NCBI RefSeq assembly: GCF_002884495.1
Contig: NZ_KZ614145.1
Coordinates: forward strand, 1,378,423-1,442,422
Length of the DNA: 64,000 nt
Direction of reading: 5' to 3'
Source: Rummeliibacillus pycnus
GTDB taxonomy: Bacteria; Bacillota; Bacilli; Bacillales_A; Planococcaceae
Under the pieces are notes generated by a model that had not been told where the DNA came from, did not search any database, and worked only from the letters and a program-made list of their open reading frames with translations. The position numbers and the translations under genes were made by a program. Below, piece by piece: positions 35,297 to 44,260 of this stretch. Each line of letters begins with the position of its first letter. Position 1 is the first letter of the stretch.

Positions 35297-36517
35297 TTGG
35301 CCCAAAATATGAAAAAAGCGATTTGTATTTCCATGATGACTGGTTTTATAGGCGCTACAACAGTTTTGGCATACAGTGAAACAACAACTGTTTCTGCGAA
35401 AAGCTTATACAACATGAAAAGTGGAAAGTTAATTTCCACTAAAACAGGGAAAACAGTAAAAGGTTATAAAGTCTTTAATTCCACCTTGTTTAAAAACGGA
35501 AAAAAATACACGGGGATATATAAGGGGTACCAATATAAAAGCGGAAAAAAGCTAACAGGCACTTATAAGGGCTTGCAATACAAAAGCGGGAAAAAATTGA
35601 CTGGCACAAAAGATGGGATTACTTATAAAAACGGGATGGTTGTTTCAGCCAAGAATGTAAGTAAAGTTAGCAAGACAGCTATTGTTTATGTGCAAGACGA
35701 ACCATTACTAAAAGCATTAAATGAGATCTTAGGACATAAAAATTTATACCAAACTATTAAAGTGGCTGATTTAAGAAGTTTCAAAGGAACATTATTCTTA
35801 AACGGAGATACTGATGAAAGAGATACTTTTGGTCCGTTTGATATCGAAAATATTCAACCACTCGCCTTTTGTACAAATATTAGCGAATTATCGATTGCCA
35901 ACAATGCTATTCATAATTTAACACCGCTTTCGAAACTAACAAATTTAAAAAAATTAGATATTCGTTTTAACAATTTAAGAACCATTGATTCACTTGAAAA
36001 GTTAGTAAATTTAACTGAGTTAAAAGTGTCCGGAAATACATTGAAAGATGTCATGGTTGTTAGCAATATGACTAAATTACAAGTTTTAGATGCTTGGAAC
36101 AATAAAATTGAAAACTTGGAAGGGATTCATCAATTATCTAAATTAGAAACACTTAATCTATACGATAACAAAATAAAAGATTTATCAGAAATTGCTCATT
36201 TGCAAAATCTAAAGGAATTAAATCTTTCCAACAACATGGTAAGAGACATTCAACAACTAAGTGATGCTAAAAATCTTGAAACTCTTTACTTATCTTATAA
36301 TAGTATTTTTTCAGTAGAAGGATTAGAAGCATTACAACATCTACAAACACTCTATTTAAATAATAACTACCTAACTTCAATGGAATCTCTTGCACCCATA
36401 AAAACCTTATCTACTCTTCACATTGAAGAAAATGATATTCCTGTAGCATCAATTCTTCCTAGTGAAACATGGCCATCCATGCAAGATTATCTAAATGATT
36501 TGAATAAATTTGAATAA
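35297..36517 (+). CDS. Secreted leucine-rich-repeat protein (internalin-like)
   Basis: 406 residues from TTG 35297: AAAAGGAG is eight bases away, whereas the next ATG is 20 away. A signal peptide at 1-34 has a basic start, a hydrophobic core and an expected cut after VSA. Residues 36-115 carry repeated modules (YKSGKKLTGTYKG, twice, and variants), common in surface proteins of this group. Residues about 180-385 are nine or so 22-residue LRRs of SDS22/internalin type (NLKKLDIRFNNLRTI, LETLNLYDNKIKDL). There is no LPXTG anchor or membrane tail, so it is released or held by the lysine-rich repeats. It probably binds a protein or polysaccharide partner. Confidence 0.8.
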   Translation: MAQNMKKAICISMMTGFIGATTVLAYSETTTVSAKSLYNMKSGKLISTKTGKTVKGYKVFNSTLFKNGKKYTGIYKGYQYKSGKKLTGTYKGLQYKSGKKLTGTKDGITYKNGMVVSAKNVSKVSKTAIVYVQDEPLLKALNEILGHKNLYQTIKVADLRSFKGTLFLNGDTDERDTFGPFDIENIQPLAFCTNISELSIANNAIHNLTPLSKLTNLKKLDIRFNNLRTIDSLEKLVNLTELKVSGNTLKDVMVVSNMTKLQVLDAWNNKIENLEGIHQLSKLETLNLYDNKIKDLSEIAHLQNLKELNLSNNMVRDIQQLSDAKNLETLYLSYNSIFSVEGLEALQHLQTLYLNNNYLTSMESLAPIKTLSTLHIEENDIPVASILPSETWPSMQDYLNDLNKFE

Positions 36518-36523
36518 CTAATG

Positions 36524-36558
36524 AAACAACCCCCTCTTATTATATTGAGGGGGTTTTG
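36524..36558 (+). terminator. Terminator after the LRR gene
   Basis: AAAC-AACCCCCTC...GAGGGGG-TTTT, a GC-rich stem with following T-run. Confidence 0.9.
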
Positions 36559-36608
36559 TATAAAACTGTTCATAAAGATTGGTTAAGATTTAAATCACTC
36601 AGCAATCA

Positions 36609-37187
36609 TTATCTAACGCAAACATTCTTCCTAAATTTATCATTTAGTTTCTGATAGATAATTTTCATATTTGGCTCGTTACTTTTTTCCACCGCTTCAT
36701 CTAACGCAATCCATTGAATGGCACTATTTTCATCTGGTTTGATTCGAGTTAGTTCCTTCTCATCTGCTTCGATCAGATAGGTTACGTTTAGATGCACATG
36801 TGTAGCCACATACTTACCCTTTTTTACATGTCCATCCACACCAAGTATTTCCAGGGAGAAAATTTCTTCCGATAATGGTTTGATATTCTTTAAACCCGTT
36901 TCTTCTTCTGTTTCTTTTAAAGCAACGTGCAGGAGATCAGGATCTCCATCCGCATGTCCCCCTATCCAAGCCCATGATTGATAAATATTATGATAGGCCA
37001 TCAAAACTTTTGTATGATTATGGTTTACAATCCATGCAGAGGCTGTAAAATGGGCAAATTCATTTTCTCTCGTTAATATATTGGGAAATGTATCAATATA
37101 TTGCACCATAACTTCTCGTTCTTTCGCTTCTTGCTCATTGTATGGTTGATAAGTAGTTAGTTGATTTCTTACGTTTATTAAGTTCAA
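36609..37187 (-). CDS. Nudix hydrolase
   Basis: 192 residues from TTG 37185-37187, nine bases after GGAGG; no ATG is near. The Nudix box is GGHADGDPDLLHVALKETEEETGL with the metal Glu residues in ETEEE. An N-terminal helical extension of about 45 residues and a long C-terminal part make it larger than MutT. Related proteins are annotated only as Nudix, and substrate is not predictable. It is a single-gene unit. Confidence 0.85.
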   Translation of the reverse strand: MNLINVRNQLTTYQPYNEQEAKEREVMVQYIDTFPNILTRENEFAHFTASAWIVNHNHTKVLMAYHNIYQSWAWIGGHADGDPDLLHVALKETEEETGLKNIKPLSEEIFSLEILGVDGHVKKGKYVATHVHLNVTYLIEADEKELTRIKPDENSAIQWIALDEAVEKSNEPNMKIIYQKLNDKFRKNVCVR

Positions 37188-37537
37188 TTGTCTCTGCCTC
37201 CATCGTATTTCTTCACTATCTTTTTATTGTAGCTTTTGAATAAAATTTGGTCAAAACGGTCTTGTCCGAATAATTAAAATAATTCTCAAGCTGTTGATCC
37301 AAATTAAAGTTATTATGTAATTTGACCCTCTATATAGATCATTACCCAAATTGATGTTTTATTGAATACTCATCTAATTTTTAATAGTTTCAAATTATTC
37401 TAATCTTTTTATGAGGTTTCTCAAAATAGCTAGCCATTTTATGTAAGCTAGTTATATTTTTATATCATAATTTAAGATTTCATGAATCTTTATTAAAATG
37501 TCTACGTAAATGAATATAGGAGAAGGAGGCGACCTAT

Positions 37538-37741
37538 ATGAATGAAAAAGGTTGTATAAAATGTGGTAGTACAGATGCAGATACGAAGGAAGTCGCGATG
37601 ACTGGAACAGGATTATCGAAAATGTTCGATATTCAGCATAATCAATTTGTCGTGGTCTATTGTAAAAATTGTGGTTATTCAGAGTTCTATAATAAAAACT
37701 CTTCTACAGCATCTAACATACTTGACTTATTCTTTGGTTAA
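37538..37741 (+). CDS. Small zinc-ribbon protein
   Basis: 67 residues; ATG seven bases after GAAGGAGG. Two Cys pairs, CIKCG (6-10) and CKNCGYSEFY (43-52), form a zinc ribbon; the segment between them, TGTGLSKMFDIQHNQFVVVY, is a beta hairpin. Such proteins are widespread, called nucleic-acid-binding zinc ribbon, with no settled role. The gap 37188-37537 before it holds no other feature. Confidence 0.75.
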   Translation: MNEKGCIKCGSTDADTKEVAMTGTGLSKMFDIQHNQFVVVYCKNCGYSEFYNKNSSTASNILDLFFG

Positions 37742-37802
37742 AAACACTAGTATTATAAATGTGATGTAACATTAAAATTGTTTAATTACCCTAAAGCCAA
37801 TC

Positions 37803-37838
37803 AAAAAGTTCCAAAGAAAACTTCTTTGGAACTTTTTT
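37803..37838. terminator. Bidirectional terminator between convergent genes
   Basis: AAAAGTTCCAAAG/CTTTGGAACTTTT, a 13-bp stem with T-runs both ways; serves the zinc-ribbon and beta-helix genes. Confidence 0.9.
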
Positions 37839-37891
37839 GACATCAATCTATTTAGAATTGCAAATGAAGCAACTTGCACTTAACATTCTTA

Positions 37892-39193
37892 TTACTGAAG
37901 CGCTGGAGCACTTACTGGAAGATAAATTTTCTCCGGATAAGAGTAATCATCATACTTTTTGTTATTAATCCGAATAAAATTCTCTGCAACATTCTCTATG
38001 ACGTTATTTTGTAACATCTTCTTGTTTTCATCACTTAGCTTATTATAAATAGGTTTGTATTCGCTACCAGGACCTGTGTTCTCCCATACCATGAATTGCA
38101 TCGCTCTTGGTACGGAGATAAATGTATTGTTTTGAACAGTTGGATTACTAACACCACTTAACAAGATACCACGTGTTGTATCGTATGGATTACTATTATC
38201 GCCAATATTATCAAATGTGTTATTTTCAATAATAGGATTAGACCAATTCATCACACGAATAGCATCTGAACGCATGTTTTGAATGGTATTATTGCGGATC
38301 ACTACTTTGTTATGTAGGCTTCCTTGTGAATATTTATGTGTTCCAATAGCTCGATCCAATCCATCAAAAACATTATCAGTGATGACAACATCATTATTGG
38401 CTTGTTTATCATATTTACTCCAATCATGCGTAAATCCTTGTGTTGACAGGTCTGGTGTATCCAGATTAATGCCCTCTTTATCATGCCCCTCCATATGAAG
38501 AGAAGATACAAAGGAAGAATTCTTGATGATGACATGGTTAGATGCATCCAATTCAATAAAGTGACCACCGTTCATATTTTTGAATTGAATATGATCAATC
38601 GTAACATTTTGATTGTGTCCCATGACAATTCCTAACGTTTTCAAATCATAGTTTACATCGATTGTGGCCGTCCCTTTGCCAATAAGTTGAATATTTTTTT
38701 CGCCTTCAAACTTTCCATACACATGTTTTTTTTGCGCTTTTGATGGACGGACGAATTGAAAAATGGAGTTAGATGGTAGCATTTTTTCAGTACCTGTATC
38801 CGTGCCCTTTACTACAGTTACACCATCTTCAAGCTGGATTGTTACATTTGAAGGTACATATAAAGCGTTCGTTACTGTATACGTTCCTTTTTTTAAAATC
38901 AGTTTACCTCCACCTGTTTTTTCAAGTTTTTCAAGATAAGAACGTAACATGTAATACGTTTTTGTTTGGTTCGTGTATGTAGAATACTTTGTCATTTTAG
39001 GATCCAATGTTTTGGTTTTCGTCGTTATTGTATAGGTTGGCTTCGGTTGAACCTTTGTTTTTGTCTTTGCTTTTGCTGTTGAAGCTATTCCCATCAACAG
39101 TATGAATACTATTGCGAGTATTACAGCCGAGAAATAAAATTGTTTTCGCATTAATAGATGCTCTTTTTTACTTTCAACTACTTTATTAGTCAA
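37892..39193 (-). CDS. Secreted right-handed parallel beta-helix protein
   Basis: 433 residues; start taken as TTG 39191-39193 with AGGG seven bases away, but an ATG 14 codons later (MRKQFYF) is possible. A signal peptide has its hydrophobic core at about 20-38 and an AKA cut. Low-complexity Lys/Thr follows (AKTKTKVQPKPTYTITTKTK). From about 95 to 400 come repeating beta-helix rungs (NVTIDHIQFKNMNGGHFIELD, VIITDNVFDGLDRAIGTH, NPIIENNTFDNIG), as in pectate-lyase-like and NosD-like proteins. GHDKEGINLD is a typical turn. It probably acts on or binds an extracellular polysaccharide. Confidence 0.8.
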   Translation of the reverse strand: MTNKVVESKKEHLLMRKQFYFSAVILAIVFILLMGIASTAKAKTKTKVQPKPTYTITTKTKTLDPKMTKYSTYTNQTKTYYMLRSYLEKLEKTGGGKLILKKGTYTVTNALYVPSNVTIQLEDGVTVVKGTDTGTEKMLPSNSIFQFVRPSKAQKKHVYGKFEGEKNIQLIGKGTATIDVNYDLKTLGIVMGHNQNVTIDHIQFKNMNGGHFIELDASNHVIIKNSSFVSSLHMEGHDKEGINLDTPDLSTQGFTHDWSKYDKQANNDVVITDNVFDGLDRAIGTHKYSQGSLHNKVVIRNNTIQNMRSDAIRVMNWSNPIIENNTFDNIGDNSNPYDTTRGILLSGVSNPTVQNNTFISVPRAMQFMVWENTGPGSEYKPIYNKLSDENKKMLQNNVIENVAENFIRINNKKYDDYSYPEKIYLPVSAPALQ

Positions 39194-39413
39194 TATGGAT
39201 CCCTGCCTTTCTACCTAATAATCATGTACATGAATCCCAATTCTTTAGGATTAGATGTCATAATTATTACATTCCTTAGATTTTTTTAGTATAACTTACA
39301 TTTCCATAATGTTCTCTATAAAATACATAGACGCGTAAATTTATCCAATTTTTAATCATATATCCTACAAATAATGGAATGCTTCTCTCAACTTTGAGAA
39401 TGAATAATAAATG

Positions 39414-39450
39414 AAAAGCTCTAACCCCCCGTATGGGAATTAGAGCTTTG
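39414..39450 (-). terminator. Terminator of the dicarboxylate symporter gene
   Basis: AAAGCTCTAA...TTAGAGCTTT stem with inner CCC/GGG pairing, directly behind the stop codon; T-run on the minus side. Confidence 0.8.
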
Positions 39451-39451
39451 T

Positions 39452-40693
39452 TTAATTTTCGTGTTCACTTTTATCGACAATAGCAGCACCTACAATATCT
39501 CCTGTTACATTACACATTGTAAAAACCATATCAGTAATAACATTCACACCTGCCGTTAGCCCAACAATTTCAATCGGTAATCCTGCTTGAGTAAATACAA
39601 TTGACAGACCAATCATGCCTGCTCCTGGAACTCCTGCTGTACCAATAGCTGCCAATGTACCTGCTAAAATGATCCCAATAATAGAACCAACATTAAATTC
39701 ATAGCCAACGACATTCGCAGCAAGAACAACACCCACGCCAAAATGAATAGCAGATCCGTTCATATTCACCGTTGCGCCAATCGGTAAGGTGAAATTTGCA
39801 ACCGGTTCACTGATGCCCGCTTTTTTTGCAGATTTTAACGTGACTGGTAATGTCCCCAAACTACTACAAGTTACAAATGCAGTCATCATTGCTTCTCGTA
39901 CATCTTTGAAAAATTTAAAAACAGGAACTTTAAATAAGGTTAGTAAGATTGGAAAAATAATCATTATTTGAATAGCTACACCTAAGTAAGAAGCACCAAC
40001 ATATTTAGAAAGCGCATACAACGTATCTAGACCTTGATTACCAACTGTAGCAGCCGTAATTCCAAGCACCCCAATTGGAGCATATTGCAAGACTCCATTT
40101 AAAATGCGTGAACTTAATTCACTCCCTGCTTCCATCAACTTCAACAAAAGATTGCCCCATTCAACAACAGTTGTCTCTCTTGAATGTCTCATGAATGAAA
40201 TCACAAAACCCGCAATCACTGTCACAAACACAATACTTAAGATTTCACCTTTCGCCAATGCATCGAAAATATTGGTCGGTACAACATTCAAAATGACATC
40301 AATTAGCGAAGGTGCATCTGGTACCTCAACTTCTGTTTCTTTTGGTAAAGTCAATCCCGCTCCCGGATTAATAACTATAGCAATGACCAACCCGATTGCA
40401 ACGGCTAATGCCGTAGTGAGAATGTAGTAAGGAAAAATTTTCCCACCAATACTCCCTAGTTTCTTAGGATCTGTGGTATTGACTGACACCACTAAGGTAA
40501 ATAGAATGAGCGGCACCACTACCATTTTCAACAGATTTAAAAAAAGTTTACCAAAAGGTGATAAGATACTGGCAGATGGACCAAAGATTAACCCAATCAT
40601 AATACCGATAATAAATCCAACTGTAATCTTAAATGCAAAAGATTTCTTATAATACCATTTCCATAATATCTTTATGGATTTTCCCCCTTTCAA
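39452..40693 (-). CDS. Dicarboxylate/glutamate:cation symporter (DAACS family)
   Basis: 413 codons as an open frame. Family blocks: LLKMVVVPLILFTLVVSV, HP1 segment TCSSLGTLPVTLKSA, the TM7/HP2 region FTLPIGATVNMNGSAIHFGVGVVLAANV and GVPGAGMIGLSIVF, then the cation site VITDMVFTMCNVTGD. It imports glutamate, aspartate or C4-dicarboxylates with H+ or Na+. The start is odd. The first possible start, TTG 40691-40693, overlaps the only ribosome-like stretch (AAAGGGGG). At the right distance behind that stretch there is ATA AAG ATA TTA, with no ATG, GTG or TTG. The true start may be a rare ATA codon or the TTG with a weak site. Confidence 0.88.
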   Translation of the reverse strand: MKGGKSIKILWKWYYKKSFAFKITVGFIIGIMIGLIFGPSASILSPFGKLFLNLLKMVVVPLILFTLVVSVNTTDPKKLGSIGGKIFPYYILTTALAVAIGLVIAIVINPGAGLTLPKETEVEVPDAPSLIDVILNVVPTNIFDALAKGEILSIVFVTVIAGFVISFMRHSRETTVVEWGNLLLKLMEAGSELSSRILNGVLQYAPIGVLGITAATVGNQGLDTLYALSKYVGASYLGVAIQIMIIFPILLTLFKVPVFKFFKDVREAMMTAFVTCSSLGTLPVTLKSAKKAGISEPVANFTLPIGATVNMNGSAIHFGVGVVLAANVVGYEFNVGSIIGIILAGTLAAIGTAGVPGAGMIGLSIVFTQAGLPIEIVGLTAGVNVITDMVFTMCNVTGDIVGAAIVDKSEHEN

Positions 40694-41271
40694 TCACAGC
40701 CTATAAAGTGTTTATACGTTTGAAATTTGGCGTTCAAAAATAAATAAGCATGGGATGAGTGTAAATGAGGTAGACTTTTTTAAAGTAATCATATTAAATA
40801 TGATAGAAATTCATGACAAATTATTGAATATTTCATGAAGTGAAAAACACATCTGATGGACTCTTCAGTTGCGCTTTTTTCGATTTATTCTATTGTAAGC
40901 AATTGATGGCTGATACTAATAAATGAATATTTTCCAAAACATATTGTCCAGTTTTTAATTGTGTAAATTTGAAAGTAATTGTGATGGTGTTCATTGGACT
41001 ATAGTTTTTTGGCAGGAATTATTTGAATATTTATCCTCTCTCCATCATTCAATTTTTTTATCTTCACTTTTATCAACTAGTATATTAAAACTAAAACATA
41101 TCATTTATGAAATATGTCATAAAATAAAAGTTATTTTTACCACTTAATTAATCACTTTTCACTAAAATAATATATATGTTTTAGTAGACTAAAGGCTTTT
41201 TTCGTTCTATCCCATGAATAATAAGGTATAATATTACTATATATTTATAAGAAAAAGGAATGAGTACTGTA

Positions 41272-44046
41272 ATGTTGAGCGAACAAACAAGATATTCTTA
41301 TCTTGCAAATATCATAAAAATGATCAATACAAAACTTGATTTATACGAAGTACTAAACCAGGTAACACTTGCTATATCTGAGGAAATTGCTCTATGTCAA
41401 TCTGTTAGTATATATTTACCACAGAAAGATGGCTCATTCAAAGTAGTTGCAGGAAATAGCAGTACCTTAAATAGTCATATTATTGATCCTAAAATAGATT
41501 TACTTGTTAAAGAAGTAATTGCATCAAAAAAACCTATTTATATTCCAGATACCTCAAAGGATGATCGGCCTAATCAAGAAGCCATCAAGAAATATCATAT
41601 TCATTCATTATTAGTTCTTCCTATCTCTTTTGAGGATGAGTTATTTGGTCTCATTTTTTTATTTGATAATGGAAATCCGATGAATTTAACCTATAAAGAA
41701 ATACAAATTATTGATGCTTATGTGAATATGGTTACTGTTGCGATTCAAAACGCAAAAAACCTAAAAGATAAACAGTTACTTCTTGAAGCAACACGAGAGT
41801 TGTCCATGTGTTCATCCATACAAGAAAGCCTTGATAAATGTTTTTATTATTTAGGGCAAGTTTTAAATACATACAATATTGGCATTCATTTGCTCGATCC
41901 AATCGTAGAAAAAAAGATAAAACCTGCAGTTTTGAGCAAGGATAGTGATTGGACAGAAGCAGACTGGCTTGAAACACATAATTTAACAAAGTTAGATCCA
42001 AGTAATGATCTTGTGATGCAAGAAGTTTATAAAACAAAAAAGGCGATTTTCATTCCAGATGTCTATAAAGATGATAGACCTAATCACAAAGCTTGTAGAA
42101 ATTTTGGGATTAAAAGTTTGCTCATGCTTCCTCTAATAGCAATGGGCGAGAATTTAGGGCAAATTTGTGCCGTCAATCTGGGCGAAAGGGAGATTTATTA
42201 TCCTGAATCTGATTTACAACTTGCACAGTCAATAATCGATGCAACAGCAGCTACTCTATCAAACCTTTTATACATGGAAAAACAAGACGCAATCATCCAT
42301 GAAAGAACATCCGAAATAACCTTAAAAAATAAAGAACTTGAGAGTGTTGTAGCAAAATTACAAAAACTTAGCCGCGAAAAAGAATTACTTCTTAACTCTG
42401 CAGGAGAAGGGATTTTTGGTTTAGACCTTAATCGAAAAATTACATTCTGCAACCCAGCTGGCGCAAGAATGTTGGGATATCATTCAGAAGATGAATTAAT
42501 CGGTGAGTCGGTAAACGCTATTCTTTGTAAAGATCAAATAGATAGTTCCTTGAATGATGTAGAAAGTATTTTGAAAGAAGGGGTATTTTTTAGAAAGGAT
42601 ACTTCCCTATTCCCTGTTGAATATGTCATCTCTTCTATTAAAGAAGACACTAAAATAGTTGGAGAAGTCGTAACATTCAAAGATATCACACAAAGAAAGC
42701 AACTGGAAGAAGAGATTACATACAATGCTTATTTTGATAGCTTAACGGACTTACCTAACCGAGTTTTGTTAACAGATAGATTATCTCAAGGAATTCTAGA
42801 TGCACAGCAGAACAAAGAAAAATTAGCCGTATTATATCTCGATTTAGACCGTTTTAAATATGTAAATGATTCGCTCGGCCATAGTTTTGGAGATCTCTTA
42901 CTACGAGATGTTGCCGATCGATTACGTAACTGTGTTCCTGCTTCCGCAACTTTATCGCGACAAGGTGGTGACGAATTCGCGATTTATTTACCACATATTC
43001 AAAATGATAATGATATTCTGTCCGTTGTGAATAATATTATCCACGCTATTTCAGAACCTTTTTATTTAGTAGATCAAGAAATCAATATCAATACAAGTAT
43101 CGGTATTAGTTTGTACCCTGAACATGGCGATACGACTGACATTTTAATCAAAAATGCGGATACAGCTATGTACAAATCCAAAGAAACAGCCGGCAATAGC
43201 TATCATTATTTTAGTAAAACTATGGATAACAAAACATTTGAAGCAATTAAACTGGAAAATGATCTTTACAAAGCTTTAGAACAAGATGAACTTGTTCTCT
43301 ACTATCAACCACAGATTAACTATAGAACAGGTCAACTGGAAGGAGCAGAAGCTTTAATAAGGTGGAATCATCCAGAACATGGCATCATTTCACCGGAAAA
43401 GTTTATTCCAATTGCCGAAGAAACAGGTTTAATCGTACCAATCGGTGAGTGGGTTCTGATTGAAGCATGTAAACAAATAAAAACATGGCATCATCAAGGT
43501 TTTCCATTAAAAAGCATGTCCGTAAACCTATCAGTTCGTCAATTTGAACAAAAGAATCTCTATTCTATCGTCAAAAATATTTTAGAAAAAATAGAACTTT
43601 CACCTGAGTACTTACATTTAGAGCTCACAGAAAATCTGATTGTTAAAAATATAGAGTTAACATTAGAAACAATGCAACAATTAAAAAGGCTAGGTATTAA
43701 CATAGAGATTGATGATTTTGGCACTGGCTATTCATCTTTGGGCTATATTAAGAATTTACCGATTTCCACATTGAAAGTTGATAAATCCTTTGTACAGGAC
43801 ATGATCAAGGATAAAGCGGCAATTACGAATACCATCATAACCTTAGCACAAAATTTAAACCTAGATGTCATTGCAGAAGGCGTCGAAACAAAGGAACAAG
43901 CCGAATTTTTATCCTCTCAAAATTGTTATTTAATGCAGGGCTACTTTTTCAGTAAACCTTTAACAGCTGATGATTTTGTAAGAAAGTACTTTTTAAGTAG
44001 CGATTCTAAACCTATAGAAAAAGACAGAAGAAAAAACCGTAGATAA
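41272..44046 (+). CDS. GAF-GAF-PAS-GGDEF-EAL cyclic-di-GMP protein
   Basis: 924 residues from ATG 41272 (AAAAAGGA 12 bases before; an ATG at 41260 touches the ribosome site). Two GAF domains (about 10-165 and 170-335) share the phrase IPD-x-x-KDDRPN. A short coiled coil and a PAS domain (about 370-475) follow. GGDEF is intact (SRQGGDEFAIYL at about 565) with LDLDRFKYVND for Mg binding. EAL is intact (EALIRW about 693, NLSVRQF, ELTEN, DDFGTGYSSL, EGVE). It should both make and degrade c-di-GMP, with balance set by ligands of the GAF/PAS sensors. No membrane segment. Ends tail to tail with a second GGDEF-EAL gene. The gap 40694-41271 holds only a -10 (TATAAT) near 41227. Confidence 0.93.
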   Translation: MLSEQTRYSYLANIIKMINTKLDLYEVLNQVTLAISEEIALCQSVSIYLPQKDGSFKVVAGNSSTLNSHIIDPKIDLLVKEVIASKKPIYIPDTSKDDRPNQEAIKKYHIHSLLVLPISFEDELFGLIFLFDNGNPMNLTYKEIQIIDAYVNMVTVAIQNAKNLKDKQLLLEATRELSMCSSIQESLDKCFYYLGQVLNTYNIGIHLLDPIVEKKIKPAVLSKDSDWTEADWLETHNLTKLDPSNDLVMQEVYKTKKAIFIPDVYKDDRPNHKACRNFGIKSLLMLPLIAMGENLGQICAVNLGEREIYYPESDLQLAQSIIDATAATLSNLLYMEKQDAIIHERTSEITLKNKELESVVAKLQKLSREKELLLNSAGEGIFGLDLNRKITFCNPAGARMLGYHSEDELIGESVNAILCKDQIDSSLNDVESILKEGVFFRKDTSLFPVEYVISSIKEDTKIVGEVVTFKDITQRKQLEEEITYNAYFDSLTDLPNRVLLTDRLSQGILDAQQNKEKLAVLYLDLDRFKYVNDSLGHSFGDLLLRDVADRLRNCVPASATLSRQGGDEFAIYLPHIQNDNDILSVVNNIIHAISEPFYLVDQEININTSIGISLYPEHGDTTDILIKNADTAMYKSKETAGNSYHYFSKTMDNKTFEAIKLENDLYKALEQDELVLYYQPQINYRTGQLEGAEALIRWNHPEHGIISPEKFIPIAEETGLIVPIGEWVLIEACKQIKTWHHQGFPLKSMSVNLSVRQFEQKNLYSIVKNILEKIELSPEYLHLELTENLIVKNIELTLETMQQLKRLGINIEIDDFGTGYSSLGYIKNLPISTLKVDKSFVQDMIKDKAAITNTIITLAQNLNLDVIAEGVETKEQAEFLSSQNCYLMQGYFFSKPLTADDFVRKYFLSSDSKPIEKDRRKNRR

Positions 44047-44083
44047 ACTCGAATTTCTTTGAGTTTATCTACGGCCTTTCATA
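44037..44083 (+). terminator. Terminator overlapping the end of the GGDEF-EAL gene
   Basis: CCGTAGATAAACTC/GAGTTTATCTACGG, a 14-bp perfect stem beginning inside the last codons, followed by CCTTT; the T-run is short. Confidence 0.75.
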
Positions 44084-44260
44084 TAGTACTGCAGTTTACA
44101 TCTTACATAGTTTATGTGTGAACAGTTTTTGGATTCATAAATGTTTATACTTTACTATCTTGCGAAATCGATGAATAATAATCTGATGGGATCAAGATAA
44201 AAGGGCTGATCCACTTATAGACAGTCCCTCTTCTTTCCTGAAATTCTTTTATCCTAGTTG

